This document shows, piece after piece, positions 1 through 11,412 of a stretch of DNA of 64,000 bases. The position numbers and the translations under genes were made by a program. This stretch comes from Kalmusia sp. IMI 367209. Its lineage: Eukaryota; Ascomycota; Dothideomycetes; Pleosporales; Didymosphaeriaceae. The number at the start of each line of letters is the position of its first letter. Positions within the stretch are counted from its first letter, which is position 1. The stretch is from contig JAPEUQ010000011.1 of the NCBI GenBank assembly GCA_027946365.1, forward strand, positions 682,001 to 746,000, given 5' to 3'. Below the pieces are notes generated by a model. It had not been told where the DNA came from. It did not search any database and saw only the letters and a list, made by a program, of their open reading frames with translations.

Positions 1-256
1 GATCCACCTGTACCCTCGAAGTCTTGGCAGGCAGCACCGAGCCCACAGGTCCGCTGTACCAGCCAACGGAACCGCAACTTGTCCACAGCTTTGCGCCGAC
101 TCTTTTCTCTTTCTTTCGCGGCCAATTCGTGTGAACCGGAGCGCTCCTCTCTATTCGATCCCCCCAGGCCCCAGAATCTCGTGCCCCGGCGGGCTTTAAG
201 TAGCCACGTCTTTATAATTCCACCCCTCCGTCCAGCTTTCACCACAAGCTTCCACC
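1..256 (+). promoter_or_regulatory. SEC27 upstream region
   Basis: No gene is visible here. The stretch is the upstream and 5' UTR region of SEC27. It has pyrimidine-rich runs around 100-120 and 220-245, a common feature ahead of fungal housekeeping starts. I see no clear TATA box. Confidence 0.5.
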
Positions 257-3241
257 ATGCGTCTGGACGTCAAGGTACGGCAACATCCGCATAAATATGA
301 CCGTACCTGGTGTATCAAGTGCTAATCTACGTGCATCTTTAGAGGCAGCTATTTGCGCGGTCGGAGAGAGTTAAGGGTGAGTTGTCGCATAATCTGTGCG
401 AAGACGTTGAGCTAACATAACATAGGAAGTGGTAGACTGTGTGCCCTACTCCCCTCACACATCTGCTAAAATGTTTCGAAGACTTCCACCCGACCGAGCC
501 ATGGATCCTCACGACACTATACAGCGGTATGCACGCGCCGAGCGCACAGCACCAAAGGGCGCATACTGACGGTAGTTAGGACATGTCCATATATGGTCAT
601 ACGTTTCGCAATCGATTGTCAAGACATTTGAGCTCTGCGATGTACCCGTCCGAGCAGGTCGTTTCATTTCAAGGAAGAACTGGATTGTTGCAGGTGGGCT
701 TCCCACACAGCCTCCTAGAGATCGCACACATTGACGTTTGCGTGCAGGCTCTGACGACTTCCGATTGCGCGTATACAACTACAACACTTCGGAGAAGGTC
801 ACCGAGTTCGAGGCACATCCTGACTACATTCGCGCGATCGCTGTGCACCCCACGCAGCCTTTCGTTCTGACTGCGAGCGTGCGTACACATTACGGGTTGG
901 ACAAAGCACGAAGCTGACGTCGGCAGGATGATATGACAATCAAGCTCTGGGACTGGGACAAATCATGGAAATGTGTGTATAGCATCATTAGTGACCTCTG
1001 CTTTGCTAATATCTTCTAGGTGTGCAGGTGTTTGAAGGTCATGGACACTATGTCATGGGTATTGCGATTAACCCCAAGGACCCGAACACATTCGCCTCAG
1101 CATGTTTGGACAGGACAGTCAAGATCTGGTCCCTAGGCAGTTCAACGCCTAATTTCACGCTGGAGGCACACGAAGCCAAGGGCGTAAACTTCATCGACTA
1201 CTACCCTCAATCGGACAAGCCGTACCTCCTCACCACATCAGACGATCGAACAGTCAAGGTATGGGACTACACAACGAAAGCTCTTATTGCTACTCTAGAA
1301 GGCCACACCTCCAACGTCAGCTTTGCGGTGTACCACCCCGAACTTCCAGTCATCATTTCCGGATCTGAAGACGGCACGATCAAGATTTGGCATTCGTCTA
1401 CATATAGGTTAGAACAATCTTTGAACTATGGGCTGGAACGCGCATGGTGTGTAGCGTACCAGAAGGGCAAAAATGGCGTAGCGCTAGGTTTCGACGATGG
1501 TGCTGTGGTCATTTCAATGGGCCGCGAAGAACCTGCGGTCAGCATGGATGCTGGAGGAAAAGTTCTTTGGGCAAGGCACAACGAGATTCTTACAGCTGTG
1601 ATCAAAGGAAACGAAAGCCTAAAGGATTCTGAACGACTCACCCTCCCAACTAAGGATCTTGGATCGACCGAAATATATCCTCAGTCGCTCCTACACTCGC
1701 CAAACGGACGATTCGTCGCCGTTTGTGGAGATGGAGAATACATCATCTACACTGCACTGGCTCTCCGAAACCAAGCCTTCGGCTCAGCGCTGGACTTTGT
1801 ATGGGCATCTAAAGAGCACGACAAGGACTATGCTATCCGGGAATCCTCTACTAGCGTGAAAGTATTCCGCAACTTTAAGGAGCGAAGCGTACTTAACGTG
1901 GAGTTTTCCGCCGACGGCTTGAGCGGCGGGGTGCTGCTCGGTGTGAAGGGGCAAGGCGGTATTGGCTTCTACGACTGGGATAGTGGAGCCTTGGTCCGCA
2001 GGATAGAAGTCGAGCCAAAGAACGTCTACTGGTCGGAGAGTGGCGAATTGGTGACGCTAGCCACGGACGACACATTTTATGTCCTCCGATACTCGCGAGA
2101 GAGCTACTTGGAAGCTGTGCAGAACGGTGAAGTTGATGAGGACGGTGCGGAATCTGCATTTGAAGTTGTATGCGACATCAACGAGAGGTAGGAGCAAGAT
2201 TTTCTACATTCTTCATTACTCTCAACTGACAAGAACAGCGTTCGGACCGGTACATGGGTGGGAGACTGTTTCATTTACACCAACAGCACCAATCGTTTGA
2301 ATTACCTAGTGGGTGATCAGACCTACACCATATCTCACTTTGACACCCCGCACTACGTACTTGGATACTTGCCCCGGGATTCAAGAATATACATCGCCGA
2401 CAAGGACGTCAACGTGGTTTCCTTTGCGCTATCTCTCGCCGTCGTGGAATACCAAACTCTCGTGCTACGTGGCGATCTTGAGGCTGCTGAAGAAGTTCTA
2501 CCCTCAGTTCCCAAGGACCAGAATAACAAGATTGCGAGGTTCCTAGAGGGACAAGGATATAAGGAGCTCGCACTCAAGGTGGCCACAGACCCAGAACACC
2601 GCTTTGATCTCGCACTGTCACTAGGCGACCTCCAGCAGGCCGTTTCCATCGCCCGTGAGCAGGATACGGAGCACAAGTGGAAGACAGTCGGTGACGCCGC
2701 CCTTAGCGCCTGGGACGTCAAGCTTGCACAGGAGTGCTTCGTTAAGGCGAAGGATCTGGGCTCTCTGCTCCTTGTCTACTCGGCTACCTCGGACGCTGCT
2801 GGCCTGCACGAACTCGCAACGCTCGCCGAAAACGCTACCGCCAATAACGTAGCTTTCTCCGCGCTTTGGCAGGTCGGCGATGTGCAGGGTTGCATTGACC
2901 TCCTCGTCAAGACCAACCGCCTTGCTGAGGCTGTGCTCTTCTCGCAGACGTACAAGCCTAGTCAGACGGCGACGCTTGTCAAGCAGTGGAAAGCTAGTCT
3001 GGAGAAGGAGGGCAAGACCAAGGTTGGTCGACTACTTGGCCAACCGCCGGCCGACGGCGAGGGTGATGAGGAGATGTTCCCTGAGTGGGATGAGTACCTA
3101 CGATTGGAGAAGGAGGGCGGCACAGTGGAAGATCTAGCGGTCGGTGAGGCAGAAGTGGAAGAAGATGCTGATGGTGTAGAGGAGGAGATTGCGGAGGAGG
3201 CGGAGGACGATGATGAGGATGATGAGGACGAAGAGGAGTAG
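257..3241 (+). CDS. SEC27: COPI coatomer beta-prime subunit
   Basis: Nine exons: join(257..274, 343..376, 426..431, 482..526, 580..693, 748..878, 927..972, 1020..2187, 2239..3241), 854 aa. The protein is the beta-prime subunit of the COPI coat, which coats Golgi-derived vesicles and binds dilysine cargo signals for return to the ER. The start [18 protein letters not shown] matches the conserved family N-terminus. WD40 repeats fill roughly residues 1-300 ([15 protein letters not shown] and DGTIKIW are visible), followed by a second propeller and an alpha-solenoid to about residue 800. The protein ends in a long Glu/Asp tail. Length is normal for filamentous fungi. The 5' end is intron-rich and includes a 6-nt microexon, needed to keep the KGxDFHPTEP spacing. 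The gene runs convergently with MSP1. Identity is very secure; the microexon is an inference from homology. Confidence 0.95.
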
Positions 3242-3646
3242 AATTCCCTGATTCGCGCGATCCGTGAATCGAGCCATTGATTGGACTAGTTGGAGAGGGC
3301 TAATGTTCATGATCTTTTCTGTGTTATGGGTGGAGGATTGAAAATGATTAGCTTCCAAACTTGAGTAGAGAAATATATATTCAAAACGCATAAGGTGCGA
3401 TATGAATGGAGGTGGTGGCGGTCGACCGTCCCTCCTTCTGTCTAACCGTCCCTTCTCTAGTGGAACATAACGCCGTCAAAGTTAGCATAAGCCCTTGCCT
3501 TCCTTGATGAACCCAGTCCGTGTTTAGAAGCAGAGATTACTACACATTCATCAAACATCCCACCCGTATATACGATCAGTGACCAGAGTCCCAGCTGCTA
3601 GTCCAAACTTCCATTCAACTTCCTTACAAGTCAACACGGCGCGAGC
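3242..3646. other. Intergenic, convergent 3' ends
   Basis: This gap lies between the stops of SEC27 and MSP1 and presumably carries both 3' UTRs. I see no gene or repeat. Confidence 0.5.
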
Positions 3647-5130
3647 CTACCGCACACGGCCTGCCTCGGCATCATGGTATGCGCTGTCCCTAAATCGCTC
3701 CCCACCACTCTCCGTGCTCGCACTCGTCGAATCGTCACTCTCTTCCGTCGTATGGATTCTCCGTCCGCCTTCCTTGACGTTGACCACCTCGTCCTGAATA
3801 TCGTCCAGCTCATCAACTTCTCGCAGCCCCCTTCCCCTGCCGAAAAAATCCTCTGTCCGCAGACCCCGCACATCTTTGGGATTCACGCCCTGCCGTAACC
3901 GGCCCTCCTTCTTCATCTTACGGATATACTCGCGTACGGGGCCCATGGCGGCATCCCTGCACGCCTCCTTGATGTCTGAGCCGGACATGCCCGCCGAGAC
4001 GCGAACGAGGTAGTCGATGTTGAAGTTGGGGGCGTCGATGACGGTGCCGCGGAGGATGAGGTTGAAGATCTTCTGGCGCTGCGAGGCGTTCGGCAGAGCG
4101 ACGGGGAATTTCTTGGGCATGCGGCGTAGGATGGCTTCGTCGATGTCCTGGATCCTGTTCGTTGCGCCGAGGATGCATATCCGCTGGGGGTCCCCACTGC
4201 CCGTCCTCGTCGCGCTCGTCAATCCATCCCATTGCGTCATAAACTCGGCTTTGACCATGCCGCTCGCCTCGTGCTCGCCGCTCCGCCTCTGGCCCAGGAC
4301 AGCGTCAATCTCATCAATAAACACGATACTCGGTTGCAGTTTACGCGCGAGACTGAAGACGGCCGAGACGAGCTTGTTGGAGTCGCCGTACCACTTTTCT
4401 GTTATGGTGCTGATGTGCAGATTTATGAAGCAGGCGCCGGACTCGTGGGCGAGGGCTTTGGCAAGCATGGTTTTGCCGCAGCCAGGAGGACCGTAGAGGA
4501 GGACGCCCGATGGCGCGGAGAGGAGGGACGAGGAGTGCGAGTAGAGGTGGGGGAGGGTGAGGGGGTAGATGACGGATTCTTTGAGTTCTTCGATTATAGA
4601 GTCGAGACCGCCGATGTCTGCCAGCTGTTAGCATATACCTACGAAGAGGTTCCTAGCACCTTAGCGAAGTGTGCTTCTTGATATCCTAGACTTACCGTCG
4701 AATGACACGGGTATCTCCTCGGGCGCGACAACCTCCATAGCGATGGTCTGCTCGTATGCGCTCAAGTTCAAATCTTCGATGCGCGGCCTACTCCTCCTCC
4801 TTCTTCTTCCCTCGTAATCTTCATCGCTGTCGCTATCATATCCATCGTCTGCTTTATTCGCTAATATAGCGCCTAGCTTGCGATTTGCGGCAGACGCTTT
4901 GCGCTTTGCTTCTTCTTTCTGTTGGGCTTCGGGGTCGAGACGCGAGAGCAAATTGCGGATGACGAAATATGCTATTAAAGGCTGTAGAAGTAGTCAGCAA
5001 GCCGTGCGACTGCCTTGTGAGGGTGTCGTGCACGCAAGAAGCGCAAATGGGGTTAGGAACGTACGGCGGCGGCTGCCATAAGAATGTCTGGGAGGTACCC
5101 CGTGAGACTACTCTTCTTGTTGGAACTCAT
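3647..5130 (-). CDS. MSP1: Mitochondrial outer-membrane AAA ATPase
   Basis: Three exons: complement(join(3647..4617, 4696..4981, 5065..5130)), 440 aa. Msp1/ATAD1 extracts mislocalised tail-anchored proteins from the outer mitochondrial membrane. A short N-terminal hydrophobic segment (about residues 19-34, across the first intron) is the membrane anchor. The family linker reading SFDDIGGLD spans the second intron. Walker A GPPGCGKT is at 160-167 and Walker B FIDEID at 217-222, followed by an LRRMPKKF arginine-finger region. The C-terminus is longer than in yeast (yeast Msp1 is about 360 aa) and ends in a Ser/Thr/Glu-rich tail. The exon 2 acceptor at 4982-4983 was chosen because it keeps frame and restores a continuous TM segment. 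The gene is divergent from TIM21. Confidence 0.93.
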
Positions 5131-5395
5131 TGTGCTTTATTTCCTTGTCAAGCTTTGCGTGCGCGTGGCTATCGTGTAGAAAGGAAGACAATCGACGGCT
5201 GGAAGGCGAGAACGAAGCGAATGCGTTGTCCCGTGAAAGTGCTAGAGCACGTTCATGTTGCTGTTCCGCAGCCGGGAACGCCACACGCGTGGCTGGGAAG
5301 GCCTCGGCCTTGGCGAGTGAACCTCCGCTTCGAGCTTCCTTCCATATGCTCCACCTTCACTTGGTCACCTTCTGCGAGGCTCCACCAGCAACACA
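5131..5395. promoter_or_regulatory. Shared MSP1/TIM21 divergent promoter
   Basis: Only 265 bp separate the two divergent start codons, so the promoters must overlap. The region holds a CACGCGTG-type palindrome near 5284-5291 and an AAGGCC/GGCCTT inverted pair just after it, then a pyrimidine-rich run before the TIM21 start. Long ORFs crossing it are judged spurious. Confidence 0.5.
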
Positions 5396-6171
5396 ATGGC
5401 AGCGATATACAAGCCTACCGAAGCAATTCAACTCCTACGACCGGCGACAAGGCGTCCGCTTAGTATCCAAAGGAAACAAGCGGCGCGCGCTGCATTCTCT
5501 ACAACTCGACCCGCGCAAGCAACGGAGAGCTCGCCGAAATATCCTCCACCACAGCCAACCAGGAGACAAGTCACTGTCACAAATGATACAGGTGCTGTGC
5601 GCTGGAGCGAGTTGTCCCCGGGGGAGAAGGCATCACGAACAGTCCAGCAATCGTTCAATCTTTCCATAGTAGTAGTTGGCGTTGTGATGACAGTACGTTC
5701 CCTCAGTCCATACCAATTGAGATGCAACATACCAACGTATTCTAGGGCGCCGTAGGCTACTTCCTTTTCGCGGATGTTTTTAGCCCCGACTCCAAGACCG
5801 CCCACTTCAACCGTGCCACAACCGCCATTCGCAACCACCCCGAATGCCAACGATTGCTCGGTCCCGGCGGAGAAATCGCTGCCCACGGCGAAGCGTCATG
5901 GTCGCGTTGGGCACGCAACCGCTACATATCTTCTACCACCGAAACCGATAAGTGGGGTACTGAGCACCTAAAGTTCAGATTCTACGTGGAGGGACCGCTA
6001 GGACAGGGCGTCGTACACGCGCACTTGACAAAGAGGCCGAGTCAAAATGAGTACGAATATCATACGCTAGCTGTAGATGTCAAGGGGCATCAGAGAATCT
6101 ATTTAGAGAATGCCGACGACAAAAAGGGAGGCAAGGTTGCCCCAAAGATCTTCGGTGCACGGTGGTGGTAG
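5396..6171 (+). CDS. TIM21: TIM23 complex subunit Tim21
   Basis: Two exons: join(5396..5692, 5746..6171), 240 aa. Tim21 is an inner-membrane protein that tethers the TIM23 presequence translocase to the TOM complex and to respiratory-chain complexes. The N-terminal ~70 residues are rich in Arg, Ser and Ala with few acids, as in a mitochondrial presequence (RRPLSIQRKQAARAAFSTT is visible). One TM segment spans the intron (about residues 88-108, SIVVVGVVMT joined to GAVGYFLFADVF). The rest is the intermembrane-space domain with family motifs RNRYISST, LKFRFYVEGP, GVVHAHL and the C-terminal ARWW. Length is normal. The 53-nt intron is phase 0. It shares a short promoter with MSP1. Confidence 0.93.
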
Positions 6172-7000
6172 CAGAAAAGACAAATGTTGTTTGCTCGATA
6201 CAAGCACCTTGCGGGGATACTTTCTGGTCGTCACTTACGAGCCGCTTGGTAGTTGCGATTCGATTTTTTGCCAGACCGATAACTGCAGGATAGCGGCAAA
6301 TACGCCATCGTCGAAGTTTCTTGTAAATATATGGATTCCATTTCTAGCCCTCATTCACTCATTTAGCTACCATGCTCATATGCATGCTGAAGCGAGAAAC
6401 ACGTGCGGGATAGGTGGGACAATATCAGCCACTACGCGAGACTCGAGAGCGTTCTTGCACGGGAAGACGGACCACAGCTGTTCACGAATGCGTACGATAT
6501 GTGGAACCATTTACACTTGATTTGTTGCAAGACTCCGGAGACGAGGGCGAGCTCAACGTGAACGTCTCGCTTGCGTCCGTGACTTCAATGCTATCACGGC
6601 ACCGAATGCTGTTCCTCTGTGGTGACCTGTATATCAGCCTCATGCTGGCGCATGGGTCACTGTCCTCAACACCAGGGCATCACAGACTGAAATAGATGTT
6701 CGGCATCATGACTTCAATTGTTTGTTCACCGCACCTGTGAACCCGTAGCACTGAAAACGCAATCGAGAGTCATGCCAGTATGATTATAACCCAATGCAGT
6801 AGTCCCTATATACCATCCGGTCCAGAGATTGCCAAACCCAACACTAACGCCAAAACGCTCGTATTGCAATACGCTCAAAAGACCACCCTATCTTAGTGTA
6901 GTCATGTGCTCATATACCCCATAAAACCCAATCCGCCACATACCCATAAATGTACCATCTTCTTACATATATGCTCCACCCCTTCTAGAATCCATATAAC
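6172..7000. other. Intergenic
   Basis: About 830 bp between the convergent ends of TIM21 and the next gene. Small ORFs here look random. I see no gene or repeat. Confidence 0.4.
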
Positions 7001-8119
7001 TCATTCCAGCTTCTCCATCAACCCTCTCCTAACCTTGGTATTGACAACCCCACCCACCCCAAAAGCCGGAATAATCCTCCCCATTCGTGCAAGACTGGCC
7101 TTCGCCCAGTCTCTGACCACCCTCGATGCCCGCCCATCTGCACCCGCGATCCGCGCCTCGGGCCGATTATACAAGTCCAGCCCTAGCAAATGCAACGGAG
7201 TGCTGAAAACCTGCACCGCTGCGGGCGTCACAAATTGCGCTACGCTCGCCGCGCTCACGTACTTTTTTACCTCCTCGGACATGTGCTGCGACAAGCTCGG
7301 TGCCATTAGAGGGGCAGATTGAACGAGGCGAAGATGGTGAGGCAGTCGCGGACAGTGAAAGAGCGAAGGTAGGGAGGGGACGGGGCGGGTGGAAGTGCTG
7401 CCGAAGAGCTGCGTGAAGCGGTTATCTTTGTAGAGGCAGAGGGCGAGGTTGGCAGTCGAGGTGGCGACGAATTTGGGGGTTCCTGCGGTGGTGGATGTTA
7501 CAGGGCGGTTCTGGAGGATGGAGGTCGTGGTGTCGATGCTGTTGGCGGTGAAGTAGGTGCCGAAGTACAAACTCTATTGGTTTCCTCTATTAGCATATAC
7601 ATTTCCCTCGCAAACTATATGGGAGGAGAAGAGTGGAACTATTCAAGGGTTGGCAGGGTAAAAGAGAAGACTTACGAAGATGAGAGCAAAAGGCTTCGAT
7701 CCCAGGAATTTGTGCGGTCGCAAAAGCAATTCTCGCGCACTGCTCTTTAGGCTTTCCCCCAATGTCGCCCTCCCGCTCGCATTCTCAATTATGCCCTTGT
7801 CAATCATCGTGATGATCGGGGCGACCAGAACACCCGCGGAACCCGCGGCCACAGCATCTGCACCAACCCTCAATCCTAACTTGTGCGTATTCCACTGTCT
7901 CCCTTCCTCGTCAATCGCTTTCTTCGAGGTGGTCGAAGGCGTCGGTATAGCAGGGAGAGACGTGCTAGGCATCTTGGGTTTCGGGAACGACGGCGCAGAC
8001 CAAGGAACTTCGCCGATTTCTGCGATGCTCTGGCTGGTGGTATCTGGTATGGGTTCGGACGGAATTCGAATGGGAGCTGTCAGACTCAGAGGATTCTGCT
8101 TCACCTCTTCTTCCCCCAT
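7001..8119 (-). CDS. Conserved fungal 'sequence orphan', mitochondrial carrier-like
   Basis: Two exons: complement(join(7001..7573, 7676..8119)), 338 aa. It resembles a conserved ascomycete family usually left as 'sequence orphan' and loosely likened to mitochondrial carriers; its function is not known to me. The N-terminal ~75 residues are Pro/Ser-rich and poorly conserved. Then come KLGLRVGADAVAAGSAGVLV, IIENASGRATL, LLRPHKFLGSKPFALIF (at the intron) and SLYFGTYFTANSIDT, all strongly family-like. Hydrophobic stretches suggest membrane association. Between about 7312 and 7379 the open frame reads an unconvincing FHCPRLPHHLRLVQS, while another frame reads SFTVRDCLTIFASFNLP, which looks like the conserved segment. 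The frame is regained just before PLMAP. The pattern fits a pair of compensating single-base indels or sequencing errors. Confidence 0.75.
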
Positions 8120-9298
8120 TGCAGCTTCCTCCTGTGGTTGATAAACTCGTTTCTCCTGTGCTGCTGCATGTAATCCTCCTATCCAAGCTCTTTCGCTTTA
8201 CTTTTTCAATCGCCCTTCAGCTCTGACTCCGCGAAAAAGGAAGTATCCCAGGAAACGGGCGATGAAGTGCAGGATAAGCCACAGTAGTAATTAGTTGTGA
8301 AATTCACAAGCGGACCTTGATCGCGCGTCAGACTTCCCTCTCCCATCCCATCCCCAAGCTTAGCGTCGGTTTTCGTAGACGCCGAGATCGGAGGAAAGCG
8401 CACCGAGGAGATACGATTGGCCTGTGCGTTCCGCCTTCCGACCCGATCGGCTTCTAGCCCATTGGTGTCTGGGGAAAGCAAAGGGTAGCATCGGATGAGC
8501 GAAATATGTATTGAGATCTTGGTGCGGAATTGTGGGGTGAGCACGGAGTGTGGAGGTGGACTAGAGTTGTCGGTATGCGGTGGGATCATGAGATGGGCGT
8601 CAAGGGCGTCAAAAGGGTCGAGACTGACACAGAACTCCAGGGGCTGATGCGAGTGGAGACAAAACACATAGACCAAGATCAAACGCCCCCGTGGGGCTGC
8701 GTGCTGAACAAACGAAACGACAGAGCCTAGACATCTATGTGGTGACCTGATACCTTCTACTACAGCATGAAAACAAGATCTCAATGGAGTAATATTTAAA
8801 TAAATTCATCAGCCAAATTGGCCTCAGCTTCAATAACCAAGCAGCCCTCCTATACCAGTATTCAGTCCGCATCCATCTTATAAGCAACATTCCGATCCAC
8901 CAATGATGACAAAATAAGCAACTAAATACACAACTCGCCAAGGGGAATAGGAAGATTGAACGTAACTGTCCGTTCGCCGTCATGCTCCAAGAAAACGCCG
9001 AACTTGAATTTGCATCCGCTCCGTTTTGTAAACGCCATAAAGTCGTAAATACCGAAGAATCGTAAAGTCGAAGAAGTAAAGGTGTTGAGAAGAGCCATAT
9101 GTCCAGATCCGAAGTTGTTCCCATCCCTTTCCGATCCCATTACCGCTGCACCCCCCGATAGAATCCGTGTTGTCCGATATGTTCCCAGCGCTTGATCATG
9201 ACCCCAAACGATGCAATCCACAATCCTTGGAGCCTTCGAAAGAAGCTAACGCAAATGCAAATGACAGATCAGTATGCAAAAAAAACCAACGCAAATGC
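8120..9298. other. Intergenic between two minus-strand genes
   Basis: About 1.2 kb holding the orphan gene's promoter and the BEM1 3' end. A 192-codon minus-strand ORF (8206-8784) lacks any recognisable motif. A shorter minus-strand ORF at 8922-9140 is listed separately. A direct repeat of ACGCAAATGC occurs around 9249-9299. Confidence 0.4.
8922..9140 (-). CDS. Candidate 72-aa ORF, unknown
   Basis: An ATG-started frame of 72 codons lies about 160 bp downstream of the BEM1 stop, on the same strand. The predicted peptide is Phe/Gly-rich, reads smoothly (segments TSSTLRFFGIYDFMAF and FGVFLEHDGERTV) and has no low-complexity runs. I do not recognise it. It could be a small gene, a decayed exon or chance coding inside the BEM1 3' UTR. 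There is no signal peptide or TM segment. Confidence 0.22.
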   Translation of the reverse strand: MGSERDGNNFGSGHMALLNTFTSSTLRFFGIYDFMAFTKRSGCKFKFGVFLEHDGERTVTFNLPIPLGELCI

Positions 9299-11412
9299 TT
9301 ATCTTGCAGATGTTACAGAGAGAGACAACTTGGGGTTTCTTTCGACTGCGATGGCCAGATCTTCGTCGTTCTCGATTGGATAATATTGCCCCTCCATTTC
9401 GTCTCTGTATTCCACAAATAAATCTTCATCCTTCTCTGCCGGACTTTCTACTGCTCTTCGCTCCTTCAGCTTGTTGTATAAATCGGCATACTTGAGAGAC
9501 AAAGGCATACGAATGACAACACAGTTGTCTTCTTCGAACCACACTTTAATTTTCAAGGCTGACCCAAGACCGGTTCCGGTACTTGTCGACGTAGATGTTG
9601 CTGAAAGTCCAGAATGCTGGTGTTGAATTGGCGGCGGGTTGAGCCCACCTTGCGATTGCATTGATATGCCTCGGTGATGGTTGGGAAAGTTTGAGCCTGT
9701 CGAGTATGGCGTTTGTGGGGTGGTCGCCTGTAATTGATCGGCCGAAGACTGTCTCGATGCGCCCTGAGACGGGTCTGAAGATTGACCTGATGTCTGTGAC
9801 AGACGGTACTCCTCCTGCGCTATAATTTCCGGGTCAATCTCATAATCGCCTTGCCTGGGCGCAAAGAAGCTCTTGACAAGATTTCCATAAGTTATATGGG
9901 AGCCCAACTTCAACAGGTTTTTGATATATTCATCCAGATTAGCACGACGTCCGTTGGAGATGTTGTCCGTGACATATGTCACAGGTCCGGGCATAAATGG
10001 CAGTGTACGCTCGCCCCCACTGGTGCCAGCTTCCTTGGGGTAAGTCGCAATGAGTTGGATCTGCAGATCATAGAAATCCTGGTACAATCGCTGCAGCTCC
10101 CAATGACGCCCATCCTCCATTTGACACTCAATAATGAACCAGAAGATGTCGTCGGCGAAACAATATCGGGGGACGCAAGCTTTTACGGGTGCAAGCAAGC
10201 TCGAGTCAGATGCGCGATAATCCCGTCGAGGTTGCTGCGCGAGGGAGCCGTTGCGCGAATGAGATGAGACCTGCAGTTACCCTAGTTAGACCAAAGCGGA
10301 AGTCGCTCATTAGGCAAAACTCACTGAGTTGGATTGACCATAGCCTCCGTTTGCTGCCCCGCCCGCCTGACTCTTGCCGCTCAGGCTCATTCGCTCCATG
10401 CCTTGTTGAAGCGTCTGCTGTGAGTTTGTTTCGAGCTTGCCTAGGGGTATGCTGCCGTTCTTGTAGTCGGCAGCCATCTTTTTCCATTCTTCGACCTTTG
10501 GAACGCCTGCCCGACGCACCGCTTCGTGTGGGTCAGTAACAGCTTGTCCGGTAGTCATATCTCTTATCTCAATAAAAGATACTGGTATCAAACCAGGGCC
10601 ACCGAGTCGTGTGATGGGCTTCGCGACGAACCATTCTGGGTTCGACTGCGCGATCACTATGATGGCTTCTCCCTCCTTGGCCTCAAGCTCATCGGGCCGT
10701 TCTGCCTTGAAGTCGTACATCACGATGCCGTAAACCATTGCTCCTGTGCCCTTGCCCATGGCCATGGCCATGCCCATCCCCATGCCACCCATGCCAGGCA
10801 TACCCATCGTCCGCGACATGCGCCCCACTGATTGCGAGCTGATGTCGGTGTTGCTGGGGCTGGTAATGCTGCGCTCTTGGTAGCCGGAATCGTGGGGAGC
10901 GTTGGGCTGGTTCGCGGGCGTGGATTTAGTGGATCCAGCGCTGTCGCGCACTGTCTTGCCCACCTCGTCAAAGTATGTGACAGGTACCAAACCGCGGGTG
11001 CCGTGCAGCGGATTGCAGGCCTCGTACCACTCCTTGTCGTTCTCGCGGCCCACGACGTGCAGGAAGTCGCCCGTGGAGAAGCTGAGGAAGCCCGCGTTGG
11101 GCGCTGCGTCTGGCGGGCCGGCGTAGTCGTAGAGGGCTTTTATGACCTGTGTCGCGGCGGTGTTAGCTGAGGATGCGTGTCGGCGGGTGCCTGCGCGGGG
11201 CAGCCAGCAGCAGGAGGCGAAGTGCAGTGGCGACTCACCTTCTTGGGCGGCACGATGGCGATGGCGTCCTTGGGCGGAATGGAGATGTGGTGCGGCCGCA
11301 TCTCCTTCTCCCCCTTCATGGATCTGCGAAACTGGAGCATCGTTAGCGCTGGTGACGGCATGACTCGGCGGTGAGGGCTGTGAGGGCTGGCGACGGCGGC
11401 GCGTACCTTCAT
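9299..11412 (-). CDS. BEM1: Polarity scaffold protein Bem1 (SH3-SH3-PX-PB1)
   Basis: Four exons: complement(join(9299..10270, 10325..11146, 11239..11331, 11407..11412)), 630 aa. Bem1 links Cdc42, its GEF Cdc24 and PAK kinases at sites of polarised growth; in moulds it also binds NADPH-oxidase components. The first exon codes only Met-Lys. SH3-1 begins VIKALYDYAG (residue ~33); SH3-2 contains YGIVMYDFKAERPDELEAKEGE (given in part here: YDFKAERPDELEAKEGE). The PX domain begins PRYCFADDIFWFIIE (~318) and the C-terminal PB1 domain contains KIKVWFEEDNCVVIR. Between the SH3 domains lies an unusual Met/Gly run (codons near 10725-10805). Length and order match the family. The 6-nt first exon is inferred from homology and a good GTACGC donor. 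Confidence 0.93.

Noticed and set aside
4969..5669. Two long plus-strand ORFs (164 and 179 codons) across the MSP1/TIM21 promoter
   Set aside because: They overlap exons of both verified genes in other frames and carry no recognisable domain.
8206..8784. 192-codon minus-strand ORF upstream of the orphan gene
   Set aside because: No motif, Ser/Pro/His-rich random composition, and it lies in the promoter of the next gene.
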